This document shows, piece by piece, positions 25,535-37,300 of a stretch of 64,000 nucleotides of DNA; the first letter of the stretch is position 1; each line of letters begins with the position of its first letter. This DNA is from Xanthomonas dyei (GTDB lineage Bacteria; Pseudomonadota; Gammaproteobacteria; Xanthomonadales; Xanthomonadaceae). The DNA is taken from contig NZ_MDEE01000024.1 in the NCBI RefSeq assembly GCF_002939865.1, forward strand, positions 482 to 64,481. The letters are read 5' to 3'. The translations under genes were made by a program, and so were the position numbers. The notes beneath the pieces were generated by a model, which saw only the letters and a list, made by a program, of their open reading frames with translations, did no database searches and was not told the origin of the DNA.

Positions 25535-28500
25535 ATGCACCAAGACACTGCCACCGTGACCGAACTGGTCACCGCCATGCGCACCGGCGCATTGAATCTG
25601 GAGGCCGTGCTGGCCGCGCTGGGCAAGCGCGCGGCCGTGCCGGATGCCGAATACCGCGACGGCGTGGAAACGCTGTCGCACCTGCAGCGCCAGCAACTAC
25701 TGGACGATGTCACCGTCACCACGTTGATGCATCGGTTGGATGCATTGCACGCTGGCGCATCGGCAGCGCCGCCAGCAATTGCGCCCACCGCTGCAACCGC
25801 CGCGCCGCCGGCCGACGACGACGCCACCGTGGTGATGCCGCGCCGCGCTGCGGCGCCGGTCGAAGACGACATCACCCGCGTGCAACCGGCGCAGCCGCTG
25901 CCCGGCGATGTGCCCAGTCTCACCAGCCTGGGCCTGGGCACCCAGACCGGTGTGGGCACGCAAACCGGCACCGGCACCGGCACCGCAGGCACCGCAGGCA
26001 CCGCCAGCCTGTCCAGTTGGCAACACCTGGCCGAGGCGGCCGGCGGCGACCACGCCAGCGTCGGCAGCTTGCTCAAGGGACGCTTCTTGCTGGAACGCGA
26101 ACTCGGGCGCGGCGGCATGGGCGTGGTGTATCTGGCACGCGACGAGCGCAAGGTGGAAGCGCGCGACCGCGACCCGTGGCTGGCCATCAAGGTGCTCAGC
26201 GACGAATTCCGCCGTCATCCCGATTCGTTGGTCGCGTTGCAACGCGAAGCGCGCCGCTCGCAGAAGCTCGCGCACGACAACATCGTGCGGGTGTACGACT
26301 TCGACAAGGACCGCACCCTGGTCTTCATGACCATGGAGTACATCGACGGCAGCGACCTGAAAACGTTGATCCGCGAGCAGGCCTACAACGGCATGCCGCT
26401 CACGCAGGCGTGGCCGCTGATCGATGGCATGGGCCGCGCGCTGATCCGCGCGCATGCCGCCGGCGTGGTGCATTCGGACTTCAAACCCGGCAACGTCATG
26501 GTCACTCGCGAAGGCGTGGCCAAGGTGTTCGACTTCGGCATCGCACGCGCCGGCAAGCACGCCGCCGATGTGTCCGGCGAACAGACCGTGTTCGATGCCG
26601 CCACGCTCGGTGCATTGACGCCGGCCTATGCCAGTCTGGAAATGATTCGTGGGCAGGCGCCCACCCCGGCCGACGATCTGTATGCGCTGGGTTGCGTGTG
26701 TTTCGAACTGCTCACCGGCAAGCACCCGTTCGACAAACTCAGCGCCGAAGTGGCGCTGCGCGATGGCCACCGCCCGCCGCCGGTGCCCGGTCTGACCCGG
26801 CGCCAATACGCCACGCTGTGCGCCGCCGTCGCGTTCCCCGCCGGCCAGCGTCTCAAGCGCGTGGATCAGTTGCTCGATGGCCTGCGCCAGGTGCCGCTGC
26901 GCGAACGCGCACTGCCCTTGCTCGGTTACGGCGCCGCCGCGCTGGCGGTGCTGGGCACGGGCGGGTGGGGCGTGCAGCGCTACCTGCATCAGCAGCATCT
27001 GGCCGAGGTGGTCGCCCGCTTCGGTGCGCAGGACCCGCAGCGCTATCGCGACGAAACCCAGGCCATGCAGGCGCTGTCCAGCCTGGAGCCGGACGACCGC
27101 CGCCGCCTGCTCACCGACCGTAGCGATCTGATCGAAGATTTCCTGCTGCGTCGCCTGGATGCAGTGTGGAGTCCGGCCAACGGCCGCGACGATTATCGCG
27201 GCGCGTTGCAGGTGTTTGCGCTGCGCGACCGGCTGCGGCTGTATTCGCCGTCGCTGGATGCGCGCCGGCAGACCATCGAGCGCGAAAAAAACGAGCGCCT
27301 CAACGCGCTCGACACCACGCTCAATCGCCAACTCGACGCCGGTCTGCTGTTCCGCAATCAGGCCGACAACGCGCTGGCCACGCTCGACCAGGTGCGCCGC
27401 ATCGACCCGGCCAGCAGTCTGTTGCATCACGCCGCGCTGGAAGTGCGGCTGGATGCCGCCATTGCACAGGCGGTTGCGGCAGGCCAGCTCAGTACCGCGC
27501 GGACCGAGAGCGATCAGGCACGCGCGGCCTTTCCCGACTCGTTGCGGCTGCAGTTGCGCAGCGCCGAGGTCGCAGTGGCCGAACAGCAAGCCCGACGCAC
27601 GCCGGTGGCTGCGGCGCCGCGCGATGCGGCTGGCGCACGTCAAACGCTGGCCGCCGCGCTGGCACAGCCCGGCACCGATGCGGCGTGGCGCGACCGCGTG
27701 ACTGCGGCATTGGCCGCCCTGCCGGCGGCCGAGCGCAGCACGCAACAGGGCGCAGTGGCCGAGGCCATCGCGGGCATAGTCGCCGCCCAGTCCGACCCGG
27801 CGCAACTGGCGGGCGCGCAGGCACTGGTCAGCTTCGGTCTGCAGCTGGCACCGCAGTCCAGCGCGCTGCTGGCGCAACGCACGCGCCTGCACACCCTGGA
27901 GCAACAGCTGCAGCAGGCGCTCGCCCGCGAAAGTGCCGAGGCCGAACTGGCCGGTCGGGTGGAGTCGCTGCGGCGTGCCGCCGCCGCTAACGATCTGGGC
28001 AAGACCGGCGATGCGTTGGCGCGTATCCGCGTGCTGCAGCCCAACCATCCGTTGCTGCGCAGCGAGGGCCCGCAACTGCTGTCGCAGGTGTATCGCAACA
28101 ACGCCGGCGACGCCTTTGCGCAAGGCCGCTACACGCAGGCCGCCGACCTGCTCGCCCAGGGCTTGCAGACCCTGGGCCAACGCGCCGAGCTACGCAGTGC
28201 GCAGGCGCGCTATGCCGTCGCCGCCGCAGTGATGGCTGCAGGCACCTTGCCTGCCGCCGAGCGCCAGCAACTGGGTCAGCGCCTGCAGGCGCTGTATCGC
28301 AGCGATGCCACCGCGATGGCGCAACTGGAAGCGCAGATGAAAGCCGCCGGGCAACTGCCCGAAGGCACGCTGTCCGCACGCCTGAAACGTGCACCTGGCG
28401 TCGATGCGCCCGCATCCGACAGCGTGCCCGCTGGCAGCGCCACCGACGCACCGGCTACCGCGTCGCCAGCAAAATCGGCGCGCGGCAGATCCACCGCCAA

Positions 28501-29233
28501 GCCCACCACGGCCACCACCGGTGCGGCCCGCAGCGCCACGGCCGCTGCCGCACTGCCCACCAGCGTGGATGACGACGCCCTTCCGCCGGTGCCGACCGGC
28601 CCGGACCCGTGCGGCGGTGCCGGCCTGCCCGGCCGTGGCGCGGCCTGTTTCGACACGCTGGGCGACACCCGCGGCCCGATGCTGGTGGTGGTGCCCGGCA
28701 TCGACGGCGGCAATCCGTATGCGTTGTCGCGCGGCGAAGTGGCGGTGGCCGATTTCAACCTGTTCTGCCAGGCCACCGGGCGCTGCACCGCGCAGGCCGC
28801 CAGCACGCCCGAGCTGGCGCGCGCGCCGGTGCGCAACATCAGCCTGACCCAGGCCCGCGCCTATCTGCGCTGGCTGACCATCGGCAGCGGTGGCTGGCGC
28901 TACCGCCTGCCCAGCGATGCCGAATGGCTGCATGCCGCGCAGGCCGCCAGCAATTGGCGGCAAGCCGAAGACAGCAACTGCGTGCCGCCCACCGCCAGCG
29001 CCACCGATGCGGTGCGCGCACCGGTGTCGGCGCGCGGCCGCGATGCCAACCCGTGGGGGCTGATCAACCTCACCGGCAATGTGTGGGAATGGGTCTCCAG
29101 CGGCGCCGGCGTACAAGCCCGCGGCGGCAGCTTTGCCAGTTACTGGTCCGATTGCACCGTGCAGGCCAGTCGCGCCGACAACGGCTCGGCGCAGCCGGAC
29201 GTGGGCTTTCGCGTGCTGCGGGAGCTGCCATGA
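25535..29233 (+). CDS. T6SS Ser/Thr kinase with C-terminal FGE-sulfatase domain (PpkA-type)
   Basis: A 1,232-residue protein. An N-terminal region ends in a Gly-Thr-rich linker (about 135-155). The kinase domain follows: GRGGMGVVY (about residue 191), Lys219 in LAIKVL, and DFG Asp333. The catalytic loop reads HSDFKPGN (Asp315), with Ser in place of the Arg of HRD, so it is a non-RD kinase. A membrane helix near 460-485 (YGAAALAVLGTGGWGV) is followed by a long alpha-helical, alanine-rich periplasmic region. The C-terminal 180 residues resemble a formylglycine-generating-enzyme/SUMF1 domain (GEVAVADFNLFCQATG, YRLPSDAEWLHAA, NLTGNVWEWVS, RGGSF). Such domains in T6SS kinases act as sensors or binding modules. 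The partner phosphatase precedes it by four bases. Confidence 0.88.
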   Translation: MHQDTATVTELVTAMRTGALNLEAVLAALGKRAAVPDAEYRDGVETLSHLQRQQLLDDVTVTTLMHRLDALHAGASAAPPAIAPTAATAAPPADDDATVVMPRRAAAPVEDDITRVQPAQPLPGDVPSLTSLGLGTQTGVGTQTGTGTGTAGTAGTASLSSWQHLAEAAGGDHASVGSLLKGRFLLERELGRGGMGVVYLARDERKVEARDRDPWLAIKVLSDEFRRHPDSLVALQREARRSQKLAHDNIVRVYDFDKDRTLVFMTMEYIDGSDLKTLIREQAYNGMPLTQAWPLIDGMGRALIRAHAAGVVHSDFKPGNVMVTREGVAKVFDFGIARAGKHAADVSGEQTVFDAATLGALTPAYASLEMIRGQAPTPADDLYALGCVCFELLTGKHPFDKLSAEVALRDGHRPPPVPGLTRRQYATLCAAVAFPAGQRLKRVDQLLDGLRQVPLRERALPLLGYGAAALAVLGTGGWGVQRYLHQQHLAEVVARFGAQDPQRYRDETQAMQALSSLEPDDRRRLLTDRSDLIEDFLLRRLDAVWSPANGRDDYRGALQVFALRDRLRLYSPSLDARRQTIEREKNERLNALDTTLNRQLDAGLLFRNQADNALATLDQVRRIDPASSLLHHAALEVRLDAAIAQAVAAGQLSTARTESDQARAAFPDSLRLQLRSAEVAVAEQQARRTPVAAAPRDAAGARQTLAAALAQPGTDAAWRDRVTAALAALPAAERSTQQGAVAEAIAGIVAAQSDPAQLAGAQALVSFGLQLAPQSSALLAQRTRLHTLEQQLQQALARESAEAELAGRVESLRRAAAANDLGKTGDALARIRVLQPNHPLLRSEGPQLLSQVYRNNAGDAFAQGRYTQAADLLAQGLQTLGQRAELRSAQARYAVAAAVMAAGTLPAAERQQLGQRLQALYRSDATAMAQLEAQMKAAGQLPEGTLSARLKRAPGVDAPASDSVPAGSATDAPATASPAKSARGRSTAKPTTATTGAARSATAAAALPTSVDDDALPPVPTGPDPCGGAGLPGRGAACFDTLGDTRGPMLVVVPGIDGGNPYALSRGEVAVADFNLFCQATGRCTAQAASTPELARAPVRNISLTQARAYLRWLTIGSGGWRYRLPSDAEWLHAAQAASNWRQAEDSNCVPPTASATDAVRAPVSARGRDANPWGLINLTGNVWEWVSSGAGVQARGGSFASYWSDCTVQASRADNGSAQPDVGFRVLRELP

Positions 29234-29631
29234 GCGGCAGCACGCAGCACCCGGCCAACGCCCAGTTGCATGCGCTGGCCCAGGCGCACCAGCTTGGCCA
29301 GATCGATCGCGCGCAGTACCGCGCCCGTCGGCGCGACGTGCTGGACGCCGCCCGCCAGGCGCAGGGCGCGACCTTGCGCAACCCGCAGCCGCGGTCGCTC
29401 GACGACCGCTCCAACCCGCCGTTGCCGCGTGATCGCGCCAGTCGATTGCGCAGGCGTGCCACGGCAATTGTCTTAACGGTGACGGCCGTCGCATTAATGT
29501 TGCTGACATTCCATAACTGTACGTCCGGGTTCGACCGGCGTTCAGTCAGGGGCGAGCGCAACCAGGCCGATCGCCATGCGGGCGTGCACACGTCCGCATG
29601 CGCAGCACGGCACGTCGGGCATGCGCAATAA
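29230..29631 (+). CDS. Small single-pass membrane protein, T6SS operon end
   Basis: A 133-residue protein beginning with ATGA overlap of the kinase stop, so it belongs to the same operon. Residues about 12-40 (LHALAQAHQLGQIDRAQYRARRRDVLDAA) resemble a SHOCT-like helical motif found in many oligomerising membrane proteins. One membrane helix (ATAIVLTVTAVALMLLTF, about 77-95) separates this basic cytoplasmic part from a short outside tail. I recognise no named family. Its place directly after the kinase suggests an accessory role in the T6SS signalling circuit. Confidence 0.65.
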   Translation: MSGSTQHPANAQLHALAQAHQLGQIDRAQYRARRRDVLDAARQAQGATLRNPQPRSLDDRSNPPLPRDRASRLRRRATAIVLTVTAVALMLLTFHNCTSGFDRRSVRGERNQADRHAGVHTSACAARHVGHAQ

Positions 29632-29657
29632 CGGATGTTTTCAGGGGTAAGTGACGT

Positions 29658-31318
29658 ATGCGTATGACGTGTCTGGCCGCGGCGGTGTCTGCGTGCCTGT
29701 TGCTGGCCGCACCTGCGTGGGCGCAGGACCACAGCGCCTCCGATGGTGCGCCCGCAGGCGGCGCCGCGCTGCCGGCGATGAAGGACCGCGGCGATGCCGT
29801 CGTCGCCTTGCCGGTGCGCGGATTCCGCGTGCGCGATGTCGGCACCTATCCGGAGGCCGGCATCGACCCGGCGCGCGTGCAGGCGGTGGCCGATGCCGCG
29901 TTCGCCGCGTTGGCGCAAGGCCAGCCGGTGGTGGCGCTGCGCTTCGACCAGCTGCAGGCGGTGGCCGACACCGTCACCCGCGCCTATCGCGAAGCCGGCT
30001 TCATCGTCAGCACCGCCTACCTGCCGGCGCAGACGCCCGGCCCGGACCAGCTGATCGAGATCCGCGTGCTCGAAGGCCGCATCGGCCAGGTCACCGTGCA
30101 AGCTTGTCGGCGCCGCTGCGCCAGTTGCAGGGCCGCCCGCTGCGCAAGCAGGACGTGGACACCGCGCTGTTGTACGCGCGTGATCTGCCGGGCGTGTCGC
30201 TGTCGTCGGTGCTGCAGCCGGGCCAGAACGCCGGCGAAACCGATGTGGTGCTGGTCGCCAGCGAAGCCGTACGCCCGTATGTGATCAGCCTGGGCGGCAA
30301 CAATTACGGCACCGAACTCACCGGCTGCTATCGCGCCCAGGCCGGCATCACCTGGAACAGCCCGTTGGGCCTGGGCGATGTGTTCGCCGCCAACTACGCC
30401 TACTCGCTGTCGCCGCGGCAGAGCCAGATCGGTGCGCTGTCGTATGCGTTGCCGGTGGGGCAGGTGTCCGGCCTGAGCGCGGTGGTCGGCGCCAGCCGCA
30501 GCGAGCTGGAGGTGCGCAACGGCGTGTTCGCCCGGCTCGGCCTCAAGGGCCCCACCTCGGTGGTGTATGCCGGCGCCGACTGGAAATTCATCAATCACGA
30601 TCTGCTGCAGCTGCAAGGCTCGGCGCGGTATCTGCGCGAAAAATCGCGGCTGGATGCCGCCGGCATCACGCTGTCGGACCAATCCTTCGACGTGGCCGAA
30701 CTCGGCGTCTCGCTGCGCCGCACCGATCTGCGCTGGCGCGGAGTGGACCTGCTGCAGCTCAGCGTGCGCCAGGCCCTGCGCGATGGCTCGGCCGACCCGG
30801 ATCTGGTCAGCCCCGACCGCGACAGCCACTTCACCCTGACGCGCTTGTCGTACACGCGCCTGCAATACCTCACCCGCACCCAACGCCTGTATTTCAAGTT
30901 CAGCGGCCAGTACAGCAGCGACACGCTGGCGCCGCTGGAGCAATTTGCGATGGGCGGGCCGGACAGCGTGCGCGCCTATCCGGTGTCCGATGCACTGGGC
31001 GATCTCGGCTATTACACCGCGCTGGAATATCACGTCGATGCGCCCGGTTTTGCCGATGCTGCCTCGCCGTTCAATGGCCGGCCGTGGCGCGAACTGCTGG
31101 AGCTGGACGTGTTCGCCGATCACGCCCGCGTGTTTGCGGCCAATGGCGTCGCGGCGCCGACCAGCTTCGACGCCGCCGGTGTCGGCTTCACCTTCCGCTT
31201 GCCGCAGTACGCCAATTTCGAATGGCGCCTCACGGCCGCCCTGCCGACCGGACGCCGCAATGCGTCCGATGGACGCGACGACGCCCGCATCTACACGCGT
31301 TTCGGCTTCACTTTCTGA
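29658..31318 (+). pseudogene. TpsB outer-membrane transporter (FhaC/ShlB type), frameshifted
   Basis: The start frame gives a signal peptide (CLAAAVSACLLLAAPAWAQ) and a POTRA region (RGFRVRDVGTYPEAGIDPARVQAV, AYREAGFIVSTAYLPAQTPGP, IEIRVLEGRIGQVTVQ). Near 30095-30110 the family pattern jumps to another frame: LSAPLRQLQGRPLRKQDVDTALLYARDLPGVSLSSVLQPG, then the FhaC-type beta barrel to a terminal phenylalanine (RIYTRFGFTF). The shift is equal to one missing base (or two extra). A repaired protein would be about 550 residues, the normal TpsB size. Without repair, no barrel would be made and the following TpsA could not be exported by this partner. Confidence 0.85.
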
Positions 31319-31329
31319 GGGATCTGCGC

Positions 31330-34300
31330 ATGCACGCCAACCACACCGCTTCCACCGTTGCAGCCCGCCCCTGCGAACGCCTGCTGCGTCGATCGCCGCT
31401 TGCGCTGGCGCTGGCCGCCGCACTCATGCTCAGCGCGCCGGCGATGGCGCAGGTTGCCAGCACCCAGCTGCCCACCGGCGGCAGCATCGTGGGCGGCACC
31501 GGCACGATCAATGCGCCCACCGGCACAACGCAGGTGATCGACCAGACCGGCTCGCGCATGGCGTTGAACTGGACGAGCTTCGATATCGGTTCGGCCGCCA
31601 CGGTGCGCTTCAACCAGCCATCTGCGAGCTCGGTGGTGCTCAATCGCGTCATCGGCGGCAATCCCACGCAGATCTTCGGCAACATCACCGCCAATGGTCA
31701 GGTGTTCCTGCTCAATTCCAACGGCATCCTCTTCGGCAATACCGCGCAGGTAAATGTCGGCGGCCTGGTCGCCACCACCCTGGGGGCCCAGGACATCAAC
31801 TTCATCAACGGCAACGACGTCTTTGATGCAAACGGTGGGGTCGCCCGGGTGTCCAATGCCGGCACCATTACCGCCGCCGCCGGCGCGGTCAATCTGATCG
31901 GCGCCGAAGTGCTCAACAACGGCACCATCACCGCCAACGCCGGCAACATCACCCTGGCCGGCGCCGACAAGGTCACCCTCAGTTTCGAGAGCGGTGGGTT
32001 TGGCGTGGTCATCGACAAATCGCTGGAATTCGCGCAGGGCACGTTCGCGGTGAATAACTCCGGCAGCCTGATCGCACCCGGCGGCACCATCTCCCTGAGC
32101 GCACGCGCAGCACAGGGCGTGTTCGACGCGCTGGTCAACAACAGTGGCGTCGTCCGCGCTGCAGGACTTGCCGGCGGCAGCGATGGCAGTGTCTCGCTGG
32201 TGGCCAATGGCGCCGGCAGCAACGGCATCGTCGGCAATGGCAGTATCGATGTCGGCAGCGGTGCCATCAGCTATGTCTCTGACGTTGCCGTACAGCAGGG
32301 CGGCGTGCTCACCGCCGGCAACGTGTCCGGCAGCATCGGCGGCAATGCCAGCTTCAGCGGCGCCAACAAGATCGCCAACCTCGGCTTCCTGCAGGTGGCC
32401 GGCAACCTGGGCCTGACCAACACCATCGGCCTGGCGCAACAGGGCGCGCTGACGGTCGGCGGCACCAGCACCTTTTCGCTGGGCAACCAGGCGCTGACGC
32501 TGAGCGATGGCGGCAATCATTTTGGCGGCAGTGTCGGCCTCACCAGTGGCGCCACCCAGATCACCGACAGCGGTGCATTGACGCTGAGCACGCTGACCAC
32601 CGGCAACCTCACCGCCACCAGCACCGGCACGCTGAATCTTGGCAGCGGCACGGTGACCGGCGCGCTCAGTGCCACCAGCAACAATGGCGCGATCCAGCAG
32701 GCTGGCAACGCCGGCCTCACCGTCACCGGCACCAGCGATCTGCAGGCCGGCACGGGAGCCATCTCGCTGACCACTGCAGGTAACGATTTCCAGCAGGCGG
32801 TCAGCCTGCGCGGGGGCACCACCCAGATCAGCGACAGCGGCGCACTGACCCTGGGCACGCTGGCCACCGGCAACCTCACCGCCACCAGCAGCGGTGCGTT
32901 GAATCTCGGCAGTGGTGCGGTGACCGGGGCGCTCAGCGCCACCAGCAATGGTGGGCAGATCAGCCAGACAGGCGCGTTGACGGTGAACGGCACCAGCACG
33001 CTCGATTCCGGCAACGGGGGCACTGCGCTGAGCGATAGCGGCAACGACTTCGTTGGCGCGCTCACGCTGACCGGTATCGGTATCGGTATCGCCGTACGCG
33101 ATGCCAACGATCTCACCATCGTCGGGCTCACCAACGGCAGCAACGGCGCCATTACGCTCACCGCAGGCGGCGCGCTCAACTTGCCCGCGCAGGCCATTGC
33201 CACCGGCACCGGCGCGCTGTCGCTGAGCGCGCTCGGTGGCGGGCTCAGCACCGGGGGCGCACTGTCCGGCAACCAGGTGAGCCTGCGCGCGCGCGATGCG
33301 TTGAACCTTGGCCACAGCGTCCAGGCCGGCGGCAACCTGCAGCTGACCAGCGACACCGGGGCCATCACCCAGACCGCCGGTCTGCTCGCTGTCACCGGTA
33401 CCACCAACGCCACGGCGGCAGCGGGCACCGGCGCCATCAGCCTGGGCGGTGCCGGCAACGATTTCGGCGGCGCGGTCTCGCTCACCGGCAGCACGGCGGT
33501 GGTCAACGACAGCAACGCGCTCACCCTGGGCGCCATCGCCACCAACACGCTCACCGCCACCAGCCACGGCAGCTTGAACCTGGGCCAGGGCAGCATCGGC
33601 GGCATCGTCACTGCCAGCAGCAACGGTGGCGCGATCACCCAGAACGGCGCACTGACCCTGACCGGCCCGGCAACGCTCAATGCAGGCAGCGGCGCGATTT
33701 CGCTGGGCAACGGCGGCAACGACTTTCAGGGCGCGCTGACTCTGGTCGGCACCGGCATCGCGGTCAGCGATCTCGACACGCTCAGCGTGACCTCGCTCAC
33801 CGCCGGTAGCGGCGGGGATGTCACCCTCACCGCTGGCGCCGACCTGGTGTTGCCAGCGCAGGCCATCGACCTCGGCGCGGGCAATCTGCGGCTAAGCGCG
33901 CAGGGCGGCACGCTGGCGACCAAGGGCGCGCTCAGTGCCAATCAGATCAGCCTGTCTGCTCGCGACGGGCTGACCCTGGACCACGACATCGATGCCACCA
34001 GCACGCTGGCGTTGACCACCACCAACGCCGCCATCACTCAGGGCGGTGGGGCGATCAGCGCTGGCGCACTGGGCACCGTCAACGCCGGAACCGGAGCGAT
34101 CTCTTTGCTCGGTCCGGGCAACGATTTCACCGCCGGACTGGACGTGACCGGCGGCGCCATCGGCATCTACGATCGCAACGACCTGTCCATCGTCTCGCTG
34201 GTCAGCGCCGCCAACAGCGCGGTCGCGCTCACCGCAGGCGGCATGCTGAGCCTGCCGGCGCAATCGATCGACACCGGCAGCGCCACGCTGCAACTGCGTT

Positions 34301-37300
34301 CGGACAACGGCAGCTTGGCCACCAATGGCGCATTGCGCGGCGGCAATGTCAGCCTCAACGCGCGCACGGGCATCACGCTGTCGCATGACATCACCAGCAG
34401 CGGCAACCTGCAGCTGCGCACCACCAACGCTGCGCTCACCCAGCTCGCCGGCAGGCTCGCCATCGATGGCACCACCACGGTCGATACCGGCAGCGGCGCC
34501 GTGGCGTTGAACGGCCCGTCCAACGCCTTCATCGGCGCGCTGTCGGTGACCGGTGGCGCGGTGCAGATCAACGCGCTCAGCGCGTTGACCCTGGGCAGCT
34601 TCAGCGCCAACGCGCTCACGGTCAGCAGCGGTAGCGCATTGGATCTGGGGCAGGGCAGCGTGGTCACCACGCTGACCGCCACCAGCGCCAGCGGCGGCAT
34701 CACCCAGACCGGCGGGCTTGAGGTGGGTGGCGCGGCGCAATTCACGGCCGGCACCGACAACATCACCCTGGATGCGAGCGACAACGACTTTCGCGGTGTC
34801 GTGGGCCTGAGCGGCAACGCCGTGCAGGTGGTCGATCGCGATCGGCTCACCCTGGGCAACAGCAGCGTCGGCAGCCTGCTGGTCGACAGCAACAACACTG
34901 CCATCGACCAGCAAGGCGCGCTGACCGTCAGCGGCAGCAGCCGCTTCGATGCCGGCAGCGGCAGCATCACATTGGCCGACAGCGCCAACAATTTCGCCGG
35001 CGCGGTGAATCTGGCCGGCGGCGCCGTGCAGGTGGTCGATGCCAACACGCTCACCCTGGGCACGCTCAACACCGGCGCACTCACCGTCAGCAGCACCGGT
35101 GCGTTGAATCTTGGTACCGGCAGCACCGGTGCCTTGACCGCCACCAGCAACAACGGCGCCATCAGCCAGACCGGTGCGCTCACCGTTAATGGGGGTGGCA
35201 GCATCAACGCCGGCAGCGGCACGATTGCACTGACCGACATCGGCAATCATTTCAGCAACACGGTGAATCTCACCGGCGGCGCGGCGCAGATCGTCGATGC
35301 CAACACCCTCACCCTGGGCAGCCTCAACACCGGCGCGCTCACCGTCACCAGCAACGGTGCGTTGAATCTTGGTCAGGGCAGCGTCAATGCCGCGCTGACC
35401 GCCACCAGCAACAACGGCGCCATCACCCAGGCCGGTGCACTCACCGTCACCGGCGCAAGCACCCTCAACGCCGGCAGCGGCGCGATCGCACTGACCGATG
35501 CCAACAACGATTTCCAGGGCGCCGTCAGCCTGACCGGCAACGGCATCGCCGTGACCGATCGCAGCGTGCTGAACGTCTCCTCGATCAATGGCAATAGCAA
35601 CGGCGACATCGCGCTCACTGCGCAGACGCTCAACCTCCCTGTATCGGCGCTCTCCGCCGGCACCGGCAGCTTGACGCTCACCTCCACCGGCAGCGCCTTC
35701 AGTACTCGCGGCGCTATGAGCGGTGCCAACATCGTGCTCACTGCACGCGATGGACTGACACTTGCGCACACCATCAGCGCCGGCAACGCGCTCACGCTGC
35801 GCACCAGCAATGCCGCAATCAACCAGACCGGCGGTCAATTGCTGGTTGGCGGTATTACCACCGTCAACGCCGGCTCCGGCGCGATCGTACTGACCAATGC
35901 CAACGACTTCACCGACGCGGTCGCCCTCACCGGCGGCGCGGCGCAGATCGTCGATGCCAACACACTCACCCTGGGCAGCCTCAACACCGGCGCGCTCACC
36001 GTCACCAGCAACGGTGCGTTGAACCTGGGTACCGGCACCACCGGCAGCTTGACCGCCACCAGCAACAACGGCGCCATCACCCAGGCCGGTGCGCTCACCG
36101 TCACCGGCGCAAGCACCCTCAACGCCGGCAGCGGCGCGATCGCACTGATCGATGCCAACAACGACTTCCAGGGCGCCGTCAGCCTGACCGGCAACGGCAT
36201 CGCCGTGACCGATCGCAGCGTGCTGAACGTCTCCTCGATCAATGGCAATAGCAACGGCGACATCGCGCTCATTGCGCAAACGCTCAACCTGCCTGCATCG
36301 GCGATCTCCGCCGGCACCGGTAACTTGACGCTCACCTCCACCGGCGGCGCGCTGAGCGGCGGCAACGTCGTGCTCACTGCACGTGATGGCTTGACCCTGG
36401 CGCACACCATCAGCGCCGGCAACGCGCTGACGCTGCGCACCACCAATGCCGGAATCAACCAGAGCGGCGGCCAATTGCTGGTCGGCGGCCTCACCACCGT
36501 CAACGCCGGCACTGCCGCCATTACCTTGAACGGCGTAAATAATTTCCAAGGGGCAGTGAACCTCGCTGGTGGCGCCGTGCAACTCAACGATAGCGACGCA
36601 CTGACGCTGGGCACGCTCAACACCGGCGCGTTTACCGTCACCAGCAACGGCACGTTGAATCTGGGCCAGGGCAGCGTCAACGGCGCACTGACCGCCATCA
36701 GCAACGGCGGTGTCATCGCCCAAACCAACGCGCTCAGCATTACCGGCGCCAGCACGCTCGATGCCGGCAACGGAGCGATTGCGTTGACCAACGCCAACAA
36801 CGATTTCGTCGGTGCAGTCGCCGCCACCGGCGATGGCATTGGCTTGGTCGACCGCAACGACCTGCAGCTCGCCAGCGTGCAAAGCACCGGCACTGGCGCG
36901 GTAACGTTGGATGCCGGCGGTGCGCTGCTGCTCGCCTCCGCAATCGATACCGGCAGCGGTGCGCTCGATGTGATCGCACGCGGCGGTACGCTCAGTACGG
37001 TCGGTGCGCTGCGCGGTGGCGACGTGCAGCTGACCGGTGCCAACGGCATCGTGCTGGGCAATACCATCGCTGCGTCGGGCAATCTGAGCTTGCGCAGCGA
37101 CAATGCGGCGATCACCCAGAGCGCAGGCACGCTGCAGGTGGCAGGCAATAGCGTGGTCGATGCCGGCAGCGGCGCGATTGTGCTGGATGCGGCCGGCAAC
37201 GACTTCCAGGGCCTGCTCGCGCTCAGCGGCGGTGCCACACGTGTGCGCGATGCCAATGCGCTGACGCTGGATGCGCTGAACACCGGTTCGCTCGATGTCG

